A stretch of DNA of 64,000 bases, from contig CM033121.1 of NCBI GenBank assembly GCA_019321725.1, positions 4,588,001 through 4,652,000 on the forward strand. Direction: 5' to 3'. The notes below the pieces were generated by a model, which worked only from the letters and a program-made list of their open reading frames with translations, had not been told where the DNA came from and did not search any database. Origin of the DNA: Paulownia fortunei (taxonomy: Eukaryota > Streptophyta > Magnoliopsida > Lamiales > Paulowniaceae). Positions 1-16,381 of this stretch are shown piece after piece. A program made the translations under genes and the position numbers. How positions within the stretch are numbered: position 1 is the first letter of the stretch; every line of letters starts with the position of its first letter.

Positions 1-1229
1 GTCCTGATTTTGACCCACCCATAAAAAAGTGGTCCAAATTTCATGATTTGGACCATCCATTTTTGTCCCTATATTCAAGAAATGGGCTACGCCCCTGTAA
101 TACTAGCTCAAAAATATTATGGAACAACACTCTTCAAAGAGAATTCAAGAAATTTTCCATTTGCATATATGGAAATTTATTTTGTTCTTCATTTTCCCTT
201 AAGAGTGTTTATTTTCTAACAAAAGATTAGGGATTGAGAAATTAGCACAGCCACCAACCAATGGCAATGGGTTATCAAACAAACTTCACAAACTGAACTG
301 TCGGTAAAACGAATTATTAAGATGTGTTTTTCATTCATCCATGACTATGATGTCTTGTTTTACATAAACTATGGTTCAATTTCAACTAACTAAACTGGTC
401 AAAACTCAATAGTATCGCGGACAGAAGATACCTAAGTATGTAGACTACTTGTCAACATTCAGCCCTATGCAAATAGATTCTTTGAAAGTATTACTTCTAC
501 CGGACAGCACGAATTTTCTGACTCAAAACTTGGAAAAAAAAACATAATTTTTTATCAAGGAGGAGAAGATTTTTATGGGTTTGAAGGCGATTTTTTTTTT
601 ATTTTTTTTGGTGGCCATGTAACAAATTTTGTTGATTCTTGTTAACACGGAAGTAAGACATAATATTGGTGGGCTCTATAAATGATGTGATTCTAGTATT
701 TAACAGCTGTGGGCAGGAAAATGAAGCCCTTTGGATTTGTTAATTGAGGGGTTGTTTTTGGGATTGTTATGGGCTTGAAGAAGGGCAAGGGCCAAACTCC
801 ACAGGTTATAAATTGATTCTTGGAAAAAATCAAATCAAGAATTAAACAATTTGTTCTGTACATCTGATTCATGACAGGGAATAAAATATCTTCTCCACAC
901 ACACACACACACACACACACACAAGAAGACAGATCTACAGTCAAAAAAAGTAATAAACTTGTTTCAATTTCATCGATCTTAGGATGTTGGAATCCCACAA
1001 TGAGCCCAAAAGAATGCACCATGTTTGAGATTGTTTCTGAGGAACATGATTCTAAGTCACAAAATGGCCATAATTTTTATTATGGGCTGCAAAAAAATTA
1101 CAGTACAGGGATCATGCTAGACAAGAATATTAAAACAAGAGTCTTCGACATAATTTACAATATGTTTCTAGGAATAAGAAGTTCTAATGTAGCACAAGGT
1201 GGGTGCAGGCGCAGATTTTATGATAAATA
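1..1229. other. 3' flank of the K+ transporter gene, no gene seen
   Basis: No gene is visible here. The part next to 1229 should contain the 3' UTR of the minus-strand transporter. Visible structure is a 10-bp inverted repeat (30-39 and 46-55), a T-rich tract near 589-610 and a (CA)14 microsatellite. Short open frames on both strands have no recognisable content and are mostly carried by low-complexity sequence. Confidence 0.6.
896..923. repeat. (CA)14 microsatellite
   Basis: An uninterrupted run of 14 CA dinucleotides. It lies about 300 bp beyond the stop codon of the minus-strand transporter, possibly in its 3' UTR, and is likely polymorphic in length. Confidence 0.95.
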
Positions 1230-4200
1230 TCAGACCATGTATGTCATTCTGACTTGCATTATGTTCATGTGAGGAACTCTCATAGTTGCAGCACCTCCTC
1301 TGCAGTTCCTCCTCAAGAATGCATAGAAGTAATTTACAACCAGTTTCTTGAGGAACAATGAGTTCTTTGTAGCTCTCACATCGCCATGTCCAAGCAAGTA
1401 CGTGAATCCTGAATCACTAGCCTCTCTGAGGGCCGATAGCTCATACTCGAGACTAGGATCTTCATCTGCTGACATGACGCTGGCTGGCAATTCTGAAACA
1501 TGTGCTCTTGTTGAGGTTCCTGTTTCTTCCATTCTTTGACCGTGCATCAATGGGATCTTAAGCTCTCCTATCTCGTCAAAATCCTGGACATCGTCATCCC
1601 TTGATCTCATAGAAATGCTATCAAGATCAAGCTCATGGATATTGGTCTCTAGAGCAAGATCTTGAGCTTCTTTTCTTAGAAACTTTTCAAGGCTTTCCAC
1701 CAAAAGTTGCTCAAAAGCACGGTGATCTTCTTTCCTTATATCTTTGTAACCATATCGAGCAATACAACGGAACATATGGTAGTCTTTTGGGCAAACCCTT
1801 CTGAACAAAAACCTTTCTTCTTGAGGCACAACTGGTATTGGGACATACTTGATGCAAACAAAGACAATAGTTGAGTGGATAGCAGGAAGATCGAGTAGAA
1901 ACTGACCAAAAACAGAGGGAACGCCTTGGACCAGCTCATTATATAGTAATCCAATCCCAGGGACTCTTACAGTCCCAAGCGAAGAGCCAAGCTCAAGCAT
2001 TAAGTCCATCGATATCCTTCCCCGAACCTCACTATGGTACTTCAGCACACTACCATAGTTCCACGTGTACATCACACAAAGGAAGAAAGAAGCGAAGGCT
2101 AGAGGAAGCCAACCTCCTTCCATTATCTTCGATAGAACAGCAGACAAGTAAATGAGCTCTATCATTCCAAACACTATGGGGAAGCAGAGAGCCAAAAGCA
2201 AGTTGGTTTGCCATATCAGAAGCATAACGAGTGTCACCAAGGTAGTGCTGACAATCATGACACCAACTTCAGCAATGCCTGCAAACAGGCAATGACTTGA
2301 GTCAGAGTAAATCAGGACTCCAAAATTTCATTCTTCCTCTATTTGTAAACAGAATTCTGATGACAAGCATATGATAAATTCAAAATCCATATTCCAAAAT
2401 CAAATCAGCTGTCAAAAGTCAGGTCATTTTCTACTAGATGTATCATCTGGTTTTCTATGAGCATATTAAGAGTAAGAAGATGCAAAAGCATGTCAGATTC
2501 CAAAGATTGGATAAACACAAACCGGGGGCATAGAAAGAAGTTGGAAAGACATGATATTAAGAGACTATGCCACAGAAGCTGATGTTTATGCCTTCAAAAT
2601 GATTCATCTTTTGAAGATAATTCAGTAAATTATTGACTAATTGAAAGATGCTCAGAGCAGACAAGAAGCTTTAGCAGGATTCTTCCTCTCATTGATTCAC
2701 CCTCCTCGGTCACTCTATATTTCCTGACTGAATTAAATTTAAAAGAAAACAGAAAAAAAAAAATCACTAACCGTATGCATTTGCTATTTCTGTAGTGCTT
2801 CTGAAGACCGCAACCACAATAATGCACATGACCATCAAAAAATAATTGATTACAGGGACGTAAATTTGACCCATCAGTTTTCTTGAAGTGTGAATAATCT
2901 TCAACCTAGGGAAGCATCCAAGAGCCATGGCTTGCTTGACGCATGAAAATGAAGCAGATATCATAGCCTGACTAGCAATTATAGCAGCAATTGTGGCTAT
3001 CACAAGCACTGGCCAGAAAAGACCATCTGTAACATTTACCACTATAATGTCAAACGAGGCCTACCCCATGCGAATTGACAGAAAAACATGGGAATGAGAA
3101 ATGCAGGGAGCCATATACTGGAAATCATCACCTGGAACAGAATCATAAAATATTCTGTCAGCTGCATGAGGGTGTTTAATAAGGTACGCAGCTTGGCCCA
3201 TGTAAGCTAAGAGGAGGCAGGGGAAGACTACAGTAGTGAAAGCAATCTGCAGCAGTTGGTCGATATTAAATTGGCTACAGTTCAAGATTGAAAATTAGAG
3301 AGGATTGGACTAAGGTAGGCTGCAGGAGAATAAAGCTCAGATAACAGAAAAATAACCTGTATGGATGGCACTGAGAAATGACCTAAATCAGCAAACATTG
3401 CTTCTGCACCTGCAAATGTCATTTATACAACTTTTTAACAGTTTAAAAAGCAAAATAACTTGTTTCTCACTTAGTTATTTGTACCAGAAAAAACTATGTT
3501 TGGCCATCTCTTGCTACTGTGTGCACATACATGGTATATCTCTCTAGGCATGCTAATCATGAAGTGCTTTCTGGATCAGGAGAGTTATGAGCACCCTGGA
3601 TTCATTCCTTATTATTGGCTCACTATCTCTTTACAAAACGATAACATACTGCTAACAGTATTAAAAATCATAGTTAAAAGTCACGAAAATTAGTAAGATG
3701 AGATGTAACATTCTTCGGCAGTAATCTGATAAGAGTATATTAGTTGATATAATAGATGGATGCTTAAAGTAAACTGATTGATTAAATTTGATGATAATAT
3801 AGCAACTTTTAATGCTTAAAATAAACTAATAAATGCATCAAGTGCTTAAAATGTTCTACTGTTGATTTCAGTTAGAATAGAAACGTTCCATAATCAAGGG
3901 TACTAAGACACCAGCAAATAAATGTTAAGATATTTACTAATGGATTTCATTCAAATAATGGAAATTATACACATATGGAGAAAATATTTTATTCCCAAAA
4001 CTAAGAAATGACAACTGTGCAGCACGATTTAAAGGGGGACTTCATGCTGATAACAACTCAACTGTACTTTTCAACAGCAAGTTCATTTTTTATTTTTTTT
4101 GGAAAAACAATCAAATACAATAAAAAGTGGGATATGATAGGCCATGCACGCAATTATGTACTACATTTTATTGTTTGAACTTTATTTCATTTTTCTCAAA

Positions 4201-7200
4201 TTGCAGAAGGCAACAAAATCCATCTTTGTGAATGCAGATAATCATAAAAGAGGTGATAGCAAACACAACTTACCTGTGATACATAAAACACAACCACCAA
4301 GTGCTGACCATGCTTTAGTGCTATTCTTCTTGAAGAAAAGGTATATGTAGGCAGGATTTACCGCCCTTACAACAGTTATATCGTACTTGAACAGATTGTA
4401 AATTCCAATAGATCCCAGGCTAAAGAACCATAATGCAAGTGCAGGAGCAAACGTGAACCCTACTTTACTTGTTCCAAACCTCTGTATGCTAAACAGTCCC
4501 ACAAGGATAACAATTGAAGTAACAACAAGGGCATCTGGAAAAAGAGAAAAGAATTAATTGTTTTTTTATGAAAACAGTGCCATTGGTTATTCTAGGCACC
4601 TTCTCTTCTGGACAATTAAATATTTATGGTACCCAATACAAAATTTTCACGTAAGTTACCACTCATCCACGGGGTAAAAAAAAAGGCTAATGTCAATTTA
4701 ACTTGCTAAAATTTTCTATTGTTTAGTCCAGTGTCACTATCCGGAAGGCTCGCTAATCTATTCTGATATATAATCTCTAAAAAAATTAGAAATGGGGGAT
4801 AGAACGGAGGTGTACCCACCTGTGCCAAATCCTGGTATCCGACCCTGCAGACCGCTCACAGCAGACATAACTGTGAACAAGAAGCATATTAGCAGATAAT
4901 ATGCAAAGAAAGGTGAAATGATGATGATGGTCACACTAGTAATAAATTTCTGCAGTGAAACAGAAAATAGTTCAATGCATTTTAACTGTTGTGCTCTTGC
5001 AAATCATCAATCAGCTATGTGTTCGGGTTGAAGTAACAAGTCTGGGACTAGGATAACATAAAAAGTTGAAATTTTCCTTTTGCAGATCAATTTTTGGGTC
5101 TAGAACGATCATAAACTCCTCTATTGAGAAGTGCAAATGCAACCTTCTGAAACTAAACAACAATAAGACATGTGTTCGCTCCACAGAGTTTCTGACGGAT
5201 TTTTTCTGTCAAATTAAATTTGCTGCTGTCTAGTATGTGTAAATAATGTCAATTTTGTGAAGTGGAATCCATTGCTTTCTACAGCTTGGATGCTGCACAA
5301 AGGAAGATCTGTATCCATATAGGTATTTTAGAGCAGGTTCCAGTAATAGACCGGTTCTATTCTCTGACAAGCTTTGCAATTGAAGACTGACTAGTGTAGC
5401 TGCTGTACTACTTGACTACAGCAATAGTTGTTTGCTGAAGCAGAAGAATGCTTGAATTCAAGGGATAGGCTGCTGTTGAGATAGCGAATACGAAGAGTTC
5501 CATTTCTTGATTGTATCATTTCTCCTATGACTCGTGTATATATCCTTATTAAAGAAATTTGCCTTTTGAATTTAGTGTGAAACCAAAGTTGTTCTTTTAT
5601 GGTCATTTATTTCACTTATTGAGGAAACACTCGTACATATGTTTGTGAGACTCAGAACATTCCACTGTCCTGGTGTTGTTCATGTACTAGATAAACCTGA
5701 GAGAACTTGCAACAATCCATTCAACTCAAAGGATAGTTATAACGTTTATCTATTATTTGTTTCCCATGAAATCAGATCAACTGCCAAATGGTTAGCTCAG
5801 TGTTCCCTTCAACAACAATGCAAAATTGCAATACTAGGGAGCTAAACTGAAAACCTGAAACAGCTGGAGCAGATAAATTAGCAGGAAATTTAATCAAACT
5901 AAGGAGGAGCATCTTGGTCCAGAGCATTACATTTAGTTCACACAGCCTTTAGCTATAAAGAAGACAAAATGTTCAGTAAGCGACTCTTCCAAATCTATGT
6001 TATTTAATACAAGAAAGAAGAATTGGCATATACCTGAGATAGCTGGAGTCAGAATACCATCCCCTATAATCATAGACGTTCCCATAAGAACAAGCAGTAA
6101 AAGAAGTTTCTTCAAAAAGGACTTGTGCTCCAAGGCGTCCTTTATGTTTAAAGCCCTTTCCAGTTCAGGAGTGGGTAACTTAAGCTTGAAACTGGAAATA
6201 TGTTCATCAGCCGGCTGACGATTTGGAAGAAGATTAACATTTGCATACCTGCAGATTAATGAGTACAATGCAAATGTTCCTCCTGGTATTGGATCAATGA
6301 GAGGTGTCAATCATATGTCCTTTTCAAATTGGCAAAATATTAAGGGGTGATGTAGTTTTTCAACAAAGATCTTGTACCTTCCCCATTATCGTTCGCCTTC
6401 AGCACTACGAAAACATATTTTATTAAAGGAATGAGAGCAATTGTGTACATTACTAGTGACAAAGTCCCCAAGACATCAACATCTGAAGTAATGGGCACCT
6501 TGCTAAATACATCGGAAAAGACATACAGAGGACTCGTACCCATGTCACCATATACAACACCAAGTGTTTGAAATGCCAATGCCAAAGTTCTCCAAAGAGA
6601 ATCATCCTGCATCAGTAACGGCTAGTCATGAAACTACATGATGTAATACACGGTTGAAACAAGTTCATGTCAACCGAGTTTTTTCAATCCAGCCTTATTT
6701 AAAGCTAAATGCTTCAACGATGTCTCAAGTGATAAATCCAGAACGAAATGATGAGCCAAAAGTTACAAGCACTATATTGAATAAGATCTCCGAATTTTTC
6801 ATTTTAAACATCGATATAATAGCAAAATTTGCAAAGATCGGAAAAAATGTGAACAACAAAACCCACTGGTGAAATGCAATAGGAAAATGCTATTTCTAAT
6901 CGTGTTTGAGGCATAGAACACCAGTTAACCAAGCAGAACAGTTTTAGAATTCAATGAACAGTTGACTGTCTAGTACAAATAGAACAGTACAATGTGAACA
7001 TCTATTCAATACGGCATTCTTTGGCCCCTAGGGGAAGTAAAATAGGAAAGAAGATTTGAGATTGGCATCTCCAACTTTTGGTGCCATTGCTTGGAGTGAT
7101 AAGTTGATTTGGGGTAGAGATAGTGGTTCTTTACCCAACCAAGACCAGTCACAAGCAAAAGTTTCTCAGAATCTGCTCTTATTTCAGCAGTTCCATTTGA

Positions 7201-8011
7201 TGATAATTAGACAAACACAGCCTGTTTAATTTATCATGCTAATACAGGTGATAGCAAATAAACATAGTACTGTATAATAGAAGAAAACATGAGGACAAAC
7301 TTGATGGTAGTAGTTTCAAGCCCTTATCAAAACTTCAAATCTTTTTGAACTCAAGCACACAACAGTGTTAAAAGCATCCTCACTCCTGAAACTACTAGAC
7401 AACCAGAATCCTTCGGATGCTTAAAACCCCACCAGATATAAATGAAGAAGACACAAGAATTTCATAAAACAGGTACTGTCTGATACACCAATAATCTTCC
7501 TTCAACTGATATAATGAACTTACACGGAACTCACTCTCCTTAAACATATAATCCTATGTAAAAACCCAGGATTCCAGAAAGCACCAAAAACTAAAGTCTT
7601 CAGTTACAGAAAGTAAAACGCAGAATAGAGCAATTCAGTAACATCAACAGCAAAATATTCCCCAAACAAAAAATATATTATTGGAAGAATACCCAAAGGC
7701 AATGAGCTTAGGCCATGAAATTTTCAAAGATTGGATTTTGCTTTAACCTTATGGTGGTGGCCATGAGAACCAGCAATCTCCATGGCTTCAACGTCAAAGG
7801 AATCAACTCTCCTGGGCTTCTTGATTAGCCTTCTCCTGACAGTTCCATACCCTTCTCTGCCTTCCTCATCACCAACCAAAGACCAAGGGGGTGACTCGGA
7901 GTCCACTTCACTCCCATCCACCCACCTCCATGACTCCCCACCGCCGCCGCCGCCACTGGCACTGCTACCTAACAACCTCACGCTGCTCTCTTCAATCCCA
8001 TCCCCTTCCAT
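1230..8011 (-). CDS. KUP7: KUP/HAK/KT potassium transporter, KUP7/KUP12 clade
   Basis: A multi-pass membrane protein of the KUP/HAK/KT family, which moves K+ (with H+) into cells. Nine coding exons on the minus strand: 8011-7748, 6606-6378, 6282-6034, 4870-4820, 4534-4274, 3409-3357, 3246-3132, 3026-2772 and 2278-1230. They total 2526 nt, or 841 aa, which fits the usual 780-860. The N-terminus carries [11 protein letters not shown] and the [13 protein letters not shown] segment typical of this clade. Next comes the family signature [13 protein letters not shown] in exon 2, then [13 protein letters not shown] across the exon 2/3 junction. [14 protein letters not shown] is read from the 53-bp exon 6. 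A long hydrophilic C-terminal domain fills exon 9 and ends PHMNI...TYMV. All splice sites are GT-AG. Two coding exons are only 51 and 53 bp. Intron 3 (4871-6033) and intron 1 (6607-7747) exceed 1 kb and hold nothing recognisable. The family is certain; KUP7 versus KUP12 is not resolved. Confidence 0.95.
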
Positions 8012-10184
8012 TTTCTTCCTTTTCCGTCTTCTTCAATCCCCACCAAGAATGATTCTACACCTCAAAAATGGTTCAACAATCACCTAATCATTTTTCCGAC
8101 CAATCCCAGGACAACCATTTTGGAATTTAAAATCTTCATGGGAAGAAATAATTAATTTCAGCAAGATTTGAAAAGTTTGACGAATTAAACGTGAGAAAGA
8201 TTAACTTTTTATGTTTAGAGTTCTAAGAAAAAAAAAAAAAAAATTATGTTTAGACGGTCTGGTAGTATCACGTGGGATTCTATCTCTGAGACTTAAAAAG
8301 GTTTCAGGCGAGATAACTGAAGTACTATTGGCTTTTGTTAATGGCTGACCAATCTCCAACAAAACATTGTCAGCATGAAACATTAGATATTTGCAAGAGA
8401 CAAAACAACAATAATTCGACTTTCGACAAAAAATAAACGGAATTCCCTTTTTTCTTTTGCCCTCTTTGGTTGGTCCGAAAATGGGACAGTTTACCATCAC
8501 AGTCCCAACGATTGTACCGAAATTATGGAAGAAAAAAGTTTCAACTTATTGAAAAAATAAAGAGTTGTTTTGAAATTTTTTATTTCCCATGAGATTCAAT
8601 CCACTTCCTAATTGTCTTGCAAAAATATTTTCTTTATACTTTTGCATGTTTGATTCCTTATTGTACATAATTTATCCTTGAACAGTGATATAAAATATAG
8701 TTGTATTATAAAAGTATCATTTAATCGATTGTTTTTTTTTTTGTGAATTTAAATTAAAGTTTCTATACATGTATATGTTTTATTTTAATTGTTAAATTAT
8801 TTGCAAGTTGTAATAAATAAGTTGTCTTACAGTGTATTTCTATCACAATACTAAGAAATTATTTAATATGGTTGGCTAAAAAGAATTTAAATTCAAATTT
8901 CAGATATGTTTTTCCTTTGTTCATGATTTTCATAAATGTCTGTGTAATTTTACAATTTTTCTAATGTATTTTCGAAACGTTTTAAAAAAGTTTCAAATAT
9001 TTAACAATTTTAATTTATTTTCCTATACGTTTGTTTAATTTTATAAATTTTCTAATGTACTTCCTGAAGGTTTTTGTTTTTCCTCGGGATAATAACATTT
9101 CCCATCATGTTTACATTTGATGGTGAGATATTTGACCCCACATGAATTGTTAATTTTCTTGCCAGTTTTCTTAAATTCTTAAAAGAAACTTGAGCCAAGA
9201 AAGAATATGCCATATGATGCCTCATGCAATAACTTAAGACGACATTTTCAAATTAATATTTTTTTTTTCCTTCCAAGGTTAGTATAAAATTACACCACGT
9301 TTGTCATCTTAAATAAGTAGCTACTAGTTTACAAGGCAAGGCAATTTTATAAAGTTTATGTGAAAAATTATAGTCATGACTGTTGAACAAATATACAGAT
9401 CGCGCTTCTCATCAGCACAGCAAAAGATCCTGTATCACACACGACATAACCATAATTGAAAGCAGTGTGCCCCTTCATATCCCCATAGAGAAACAGGCCT
9501 GGCTTTGGTGTCATCTTCTTCATCAGGGTCATCATACAAGCTCAAATGAGCAGATAATTTTTGGGTCACTACATGTGTAAAATCCACAGTAAAATGATAC
9601 AAGCTGTTACGTGGTTCAAACTGGACCAGGTTTCATTTAAAATCAAAAATTTGTGTAATAAAAGGACCGAAAAGTTCCAACAAGAACTGTGCATTCTAGC
9701 ACTCTGTTGTCAGCTTAAAAACTATGACCAGTCTCTTCTTCTTCTTTATGCAGGGCCATTTCCAGATCCTGATTGAATTCTTCGCTCAACATAATGACAC
9801 CGCACATATAGCTTAAGTACCACAAACAATTTGATATTCAGGGAAAGTAGAGAAATTAAACTAGGATAAAAGTTTAAGATAAACAAAAAAATATAACAAT
9901 ATCATGAATGATTGCTCTGACTCGACTCTTCAATGAGATGAACTAATATTTGAAATTCTGATAATTTCATCCAAAGAAAAAAAACCATCGATCTCAAGAA
10001 GACTCGTGGAACACCAAAAAATTTATCCGTTCTAACAAATAGACTCTTCCAAGAACTTGTTCAAACCTCAAGTGACTCCATAGTACACTCCTCGACTGCT
10101 AGTGGATGCATTTCAATGGGTATTTAAATTAGGAACTAAACAACAGCTTAGTTCCTATGCTTCTATACTAGCTCCAGATCATCT
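8012..10184. other. Spacer: transporter upstream region and spermidine synthase 3' side
   Basis: Positions 8012 to about 8500 should hold the 5' UTR and promoter of the minus-strand transporter. The part near 10184 should hold the 3' UTR of spermidine synthase. The middle is AT-rich with a loosely conserved 90-bp-period duplication (8944-8983 and 9034-9073). A less AT-rich patch at about 9370-9580 contains a small minus-strand open frame, listed separately. Confidence 0.6.
9374..9535 (-). other. Small open reading frame (53 codons), status unknown
   Basis: On the minus strand an ATG at 9535 opens 53 codons ending in TGA at 9374. The peptide contains PKPGLFLYGDMKGHTAF followed by NYGYVVCDTGSF and resembles coding sequence more than its AT-rich surroundings do. 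It lies about 650 bp beyond the spermidine synthase stop on the same strand, so it may be 3' UTR sequence that happens to be open. I do not recognise it as any protein. Confidence 0.2.
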
Positions 10185-13906
<3,722 letters not shown>

Positions 13907-14963
13907 ACCAACTTGCGACTACTTATATACTAGAAGATATGCTGTCTCTATATGTATGTATTGATATCTTCACGCAGTGAGAGTGTGAGTGCGTGAGAAT
14001 TGATTGGAGAATCTGCTTAGGAAAGACGCGTCGGTGCCTTCGTTTATCAAGATTTTATTTCAGTCCTTTATTACATATAAATAAATATCTGTGCAAACCC
14101 TCTATCAAAGGCTTACTACTATTCATAAGTGGGCAGCAATTTTTTTTATTACTTTTTCTGATTATTTAATTAATTAAAATAATTGAAATTGGTTTTTTTA
14201 GAAATAATTGAAGTTGGGTAGGTGGAGATTAGGTTAGGCTTAGTTTGATTTTTAATTTTGTTTATTAGGACAATTAATTTTTTTTTAAAATACTGCAAGA
14301 ATGTAGAGAATTGCATTTTTTGGGGTCACCAAATCTTTGAGAAAATATTTTATTTTACTCGTTGTCTAACTCAATCTAATTGCTTTCCATATATAATAAC
14401 CGAGTCAAATCTGTTAATAAATAACTAAGGATCTTTCATAGAACATGCATTTGAATATTTAATTTTTTGATTTCTTATATTCGAGTCTCATAGTATATTT
14501 CTATTTTAATAATAATATATTTTTTATAAAAAAAGTCATTATTTATATGTAGTTAATCGTTTATATCCGAAAAATCTATTAAGATACTGTAATCCTTTAT
14601 AATTGGCACAAATCCCATATTTTAGGATCATATATGCTTTTAAGTTAGTCCTGCAATATCTTAATTTAATTTTTTAACTTTAAATTATTAATCCAAATTG
14701 AGTTTAAGATAACAAAATCAACTTAAATAAAACAATTACTACTTCTAGTAATTCCATTGTTTTCAAAATGCCTTCTCGATATGCGTGTACTTTTCCCTTC
14801 TTTTTTTTTCCTTGAGCTACTCAAATTTGAAGTTCAAGTCTATTATTTAGCTTTTGATTGAGCTGACTTATGTTAATTATCATTTTTATAAGTATTAATT
14901 TACAATGATTTAAAATAATCATTGTGTTATTATTATTGTCAGATATAAATACATATATGTGTG

Positions 14964-14981
14964 TATATATATATATATATT
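14964..14981. repeat. (TA)n microsatellite
   Basis: A run of alternating T and A, continuous with an imperfect TG-containing stretch to its left, within the AT-rich spacer. Confidence 0.8.
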
Positions 14982-15618
14982 AAATTATTAATTAGTTGTA
15001 GGTGGGATCGGAAAAACTAAAAAGCATATGCCAATGCCATGGAGCGCAACGCAAGACTGATATGATTGCGGCTGCTTGATTAGGGTTTTCCTTTTGAGGG
15101 GTCGATGTGGAAATATGTCTAATTCTGGGACCCACCTCATTTATGCTTTGTGTCTTTATTATGTGTTTTTGTGTGCATTAATACTTAATTCTTATCCACA
15201 TTTTAGCCATTTCCCTATTTTTATGTGTTTTTTTTTTTAAATTTCCCCATCCTGAAATGTTTATAATATTCTACTTTTGGTGAGAGATTCTAAGCTATAT
15301 TAATGTTTGTTTTGTATTTTAGAAAGGGATATTTTTTACTCTAGCAGTCAACTCATATCAATTTTGTCAGGTAAATAATATTATATCAGTATTTTTTAAT
15401 ATTAAAAATTATATTTTGAATTTAAAAAAATATATATATATATTTAGTAATATTATAATTTGAAAATATAATAATTGTAATATATAGTGATTCTTATTTT
15501 ATTTTCGAAAAGAATGAATTGTGTTTGGGAGAATGAGGAAAACAAACACTTATTGGGCCAGAGAAAAGTAAACATTACCGAAAGTTAACCAAACATAGCC
15601 TAAGATAATGAAAAGGTT

Positions 15619-15762
15619 TAAAATACATTTTCCCCCTTTGAATTATTATACATATAACAATTACCCCTAAACTCACCACTTACACACTTTACCCCAAAAA
15701 TTAACAATCAACAAGTAAATTAAAAGTTTAGAGGGTATTTGTTAGGCCAAAGTGTATTTCAC
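15619..15762. mobile_element. Foldback/MITE-like element candidate
   Basis: Inner arms 15655-15674 and 15725-15744 are near-perfect inverted repeats: taacaattacccctaaact against the reverse complement of agtttagagggtatttgtta. Outer arms also pair: aaatacattt at 15621-15630 against agtgtattt at 15751-15759. The arms flank a core of about 50 bp with no coding capacity. This is the layout of a small non-autonomous foldback transposon. I saw no clear target-site duplication, so the ends are approximate. Confidence 0.4.
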
Positions 15763-16359
15763 CCTACCCAGTGGTTGAATTAGAGCAATACCGGTCACCT
15801 TCTAAAATTAATCGAGTCAAACATAGACACTAAGTTATAAAAAAAAAATGTATTTCACCATTGTGAAAATAATGATTTTATATTTTTCGATATTATGTTG
15901 TCGTGTAATTTAAACTTAAATTATCATTTTTAATACACTAATAATTGTATGAAAAGATGTATTTATCTCATATTTATTTAGCCTTGTTATAATGTAGTAA
16001 TAGCGTATAAATTACTTAGTATCTAAATCTTACAAATATCCCAACTTTTGCAAGAGAGACGAGAGCTAATGGTTTTTATCAACTAGATATCATTATTTTG
16101 AGAAAAGGGAATTTCTTATCAACTATCTATACAATTGATGAGTGTATAATCATTGCTCTCAACTTGCATTGATTAGATAAAAAAGCATATTTAATAATCA
16201 ATGCAACTATCTAAAGATTGTAACAACTTGAATATGAAAATAAACATCATGGTAATTCAATATTAAATTGTGATTAGGTTGCATTAGTGATGATTAACAA
16301 CATCCTTTATCAACTTGGAAGCAAGTGAAGATATGATAATAGCAGTCATAAAACAAGAA

Positions 16360-16381
16360 TGTGTGTGTGTGTGTGTGTGTT
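16360..16381. repeat. (TG)10 microsatellite
   Basis: About ten uninterrupted TG units in the intergenic spacer, with no gene nearby. Confidence 0.9.

Noticed and set aside
871..1272. A 133-codon plus-strand open frame
   Set aside because: It begins with a run of alternating His and Thr encoded by the CA microsatellite and overlaps the 3' end of the transporter in antisense. No family resemblance.
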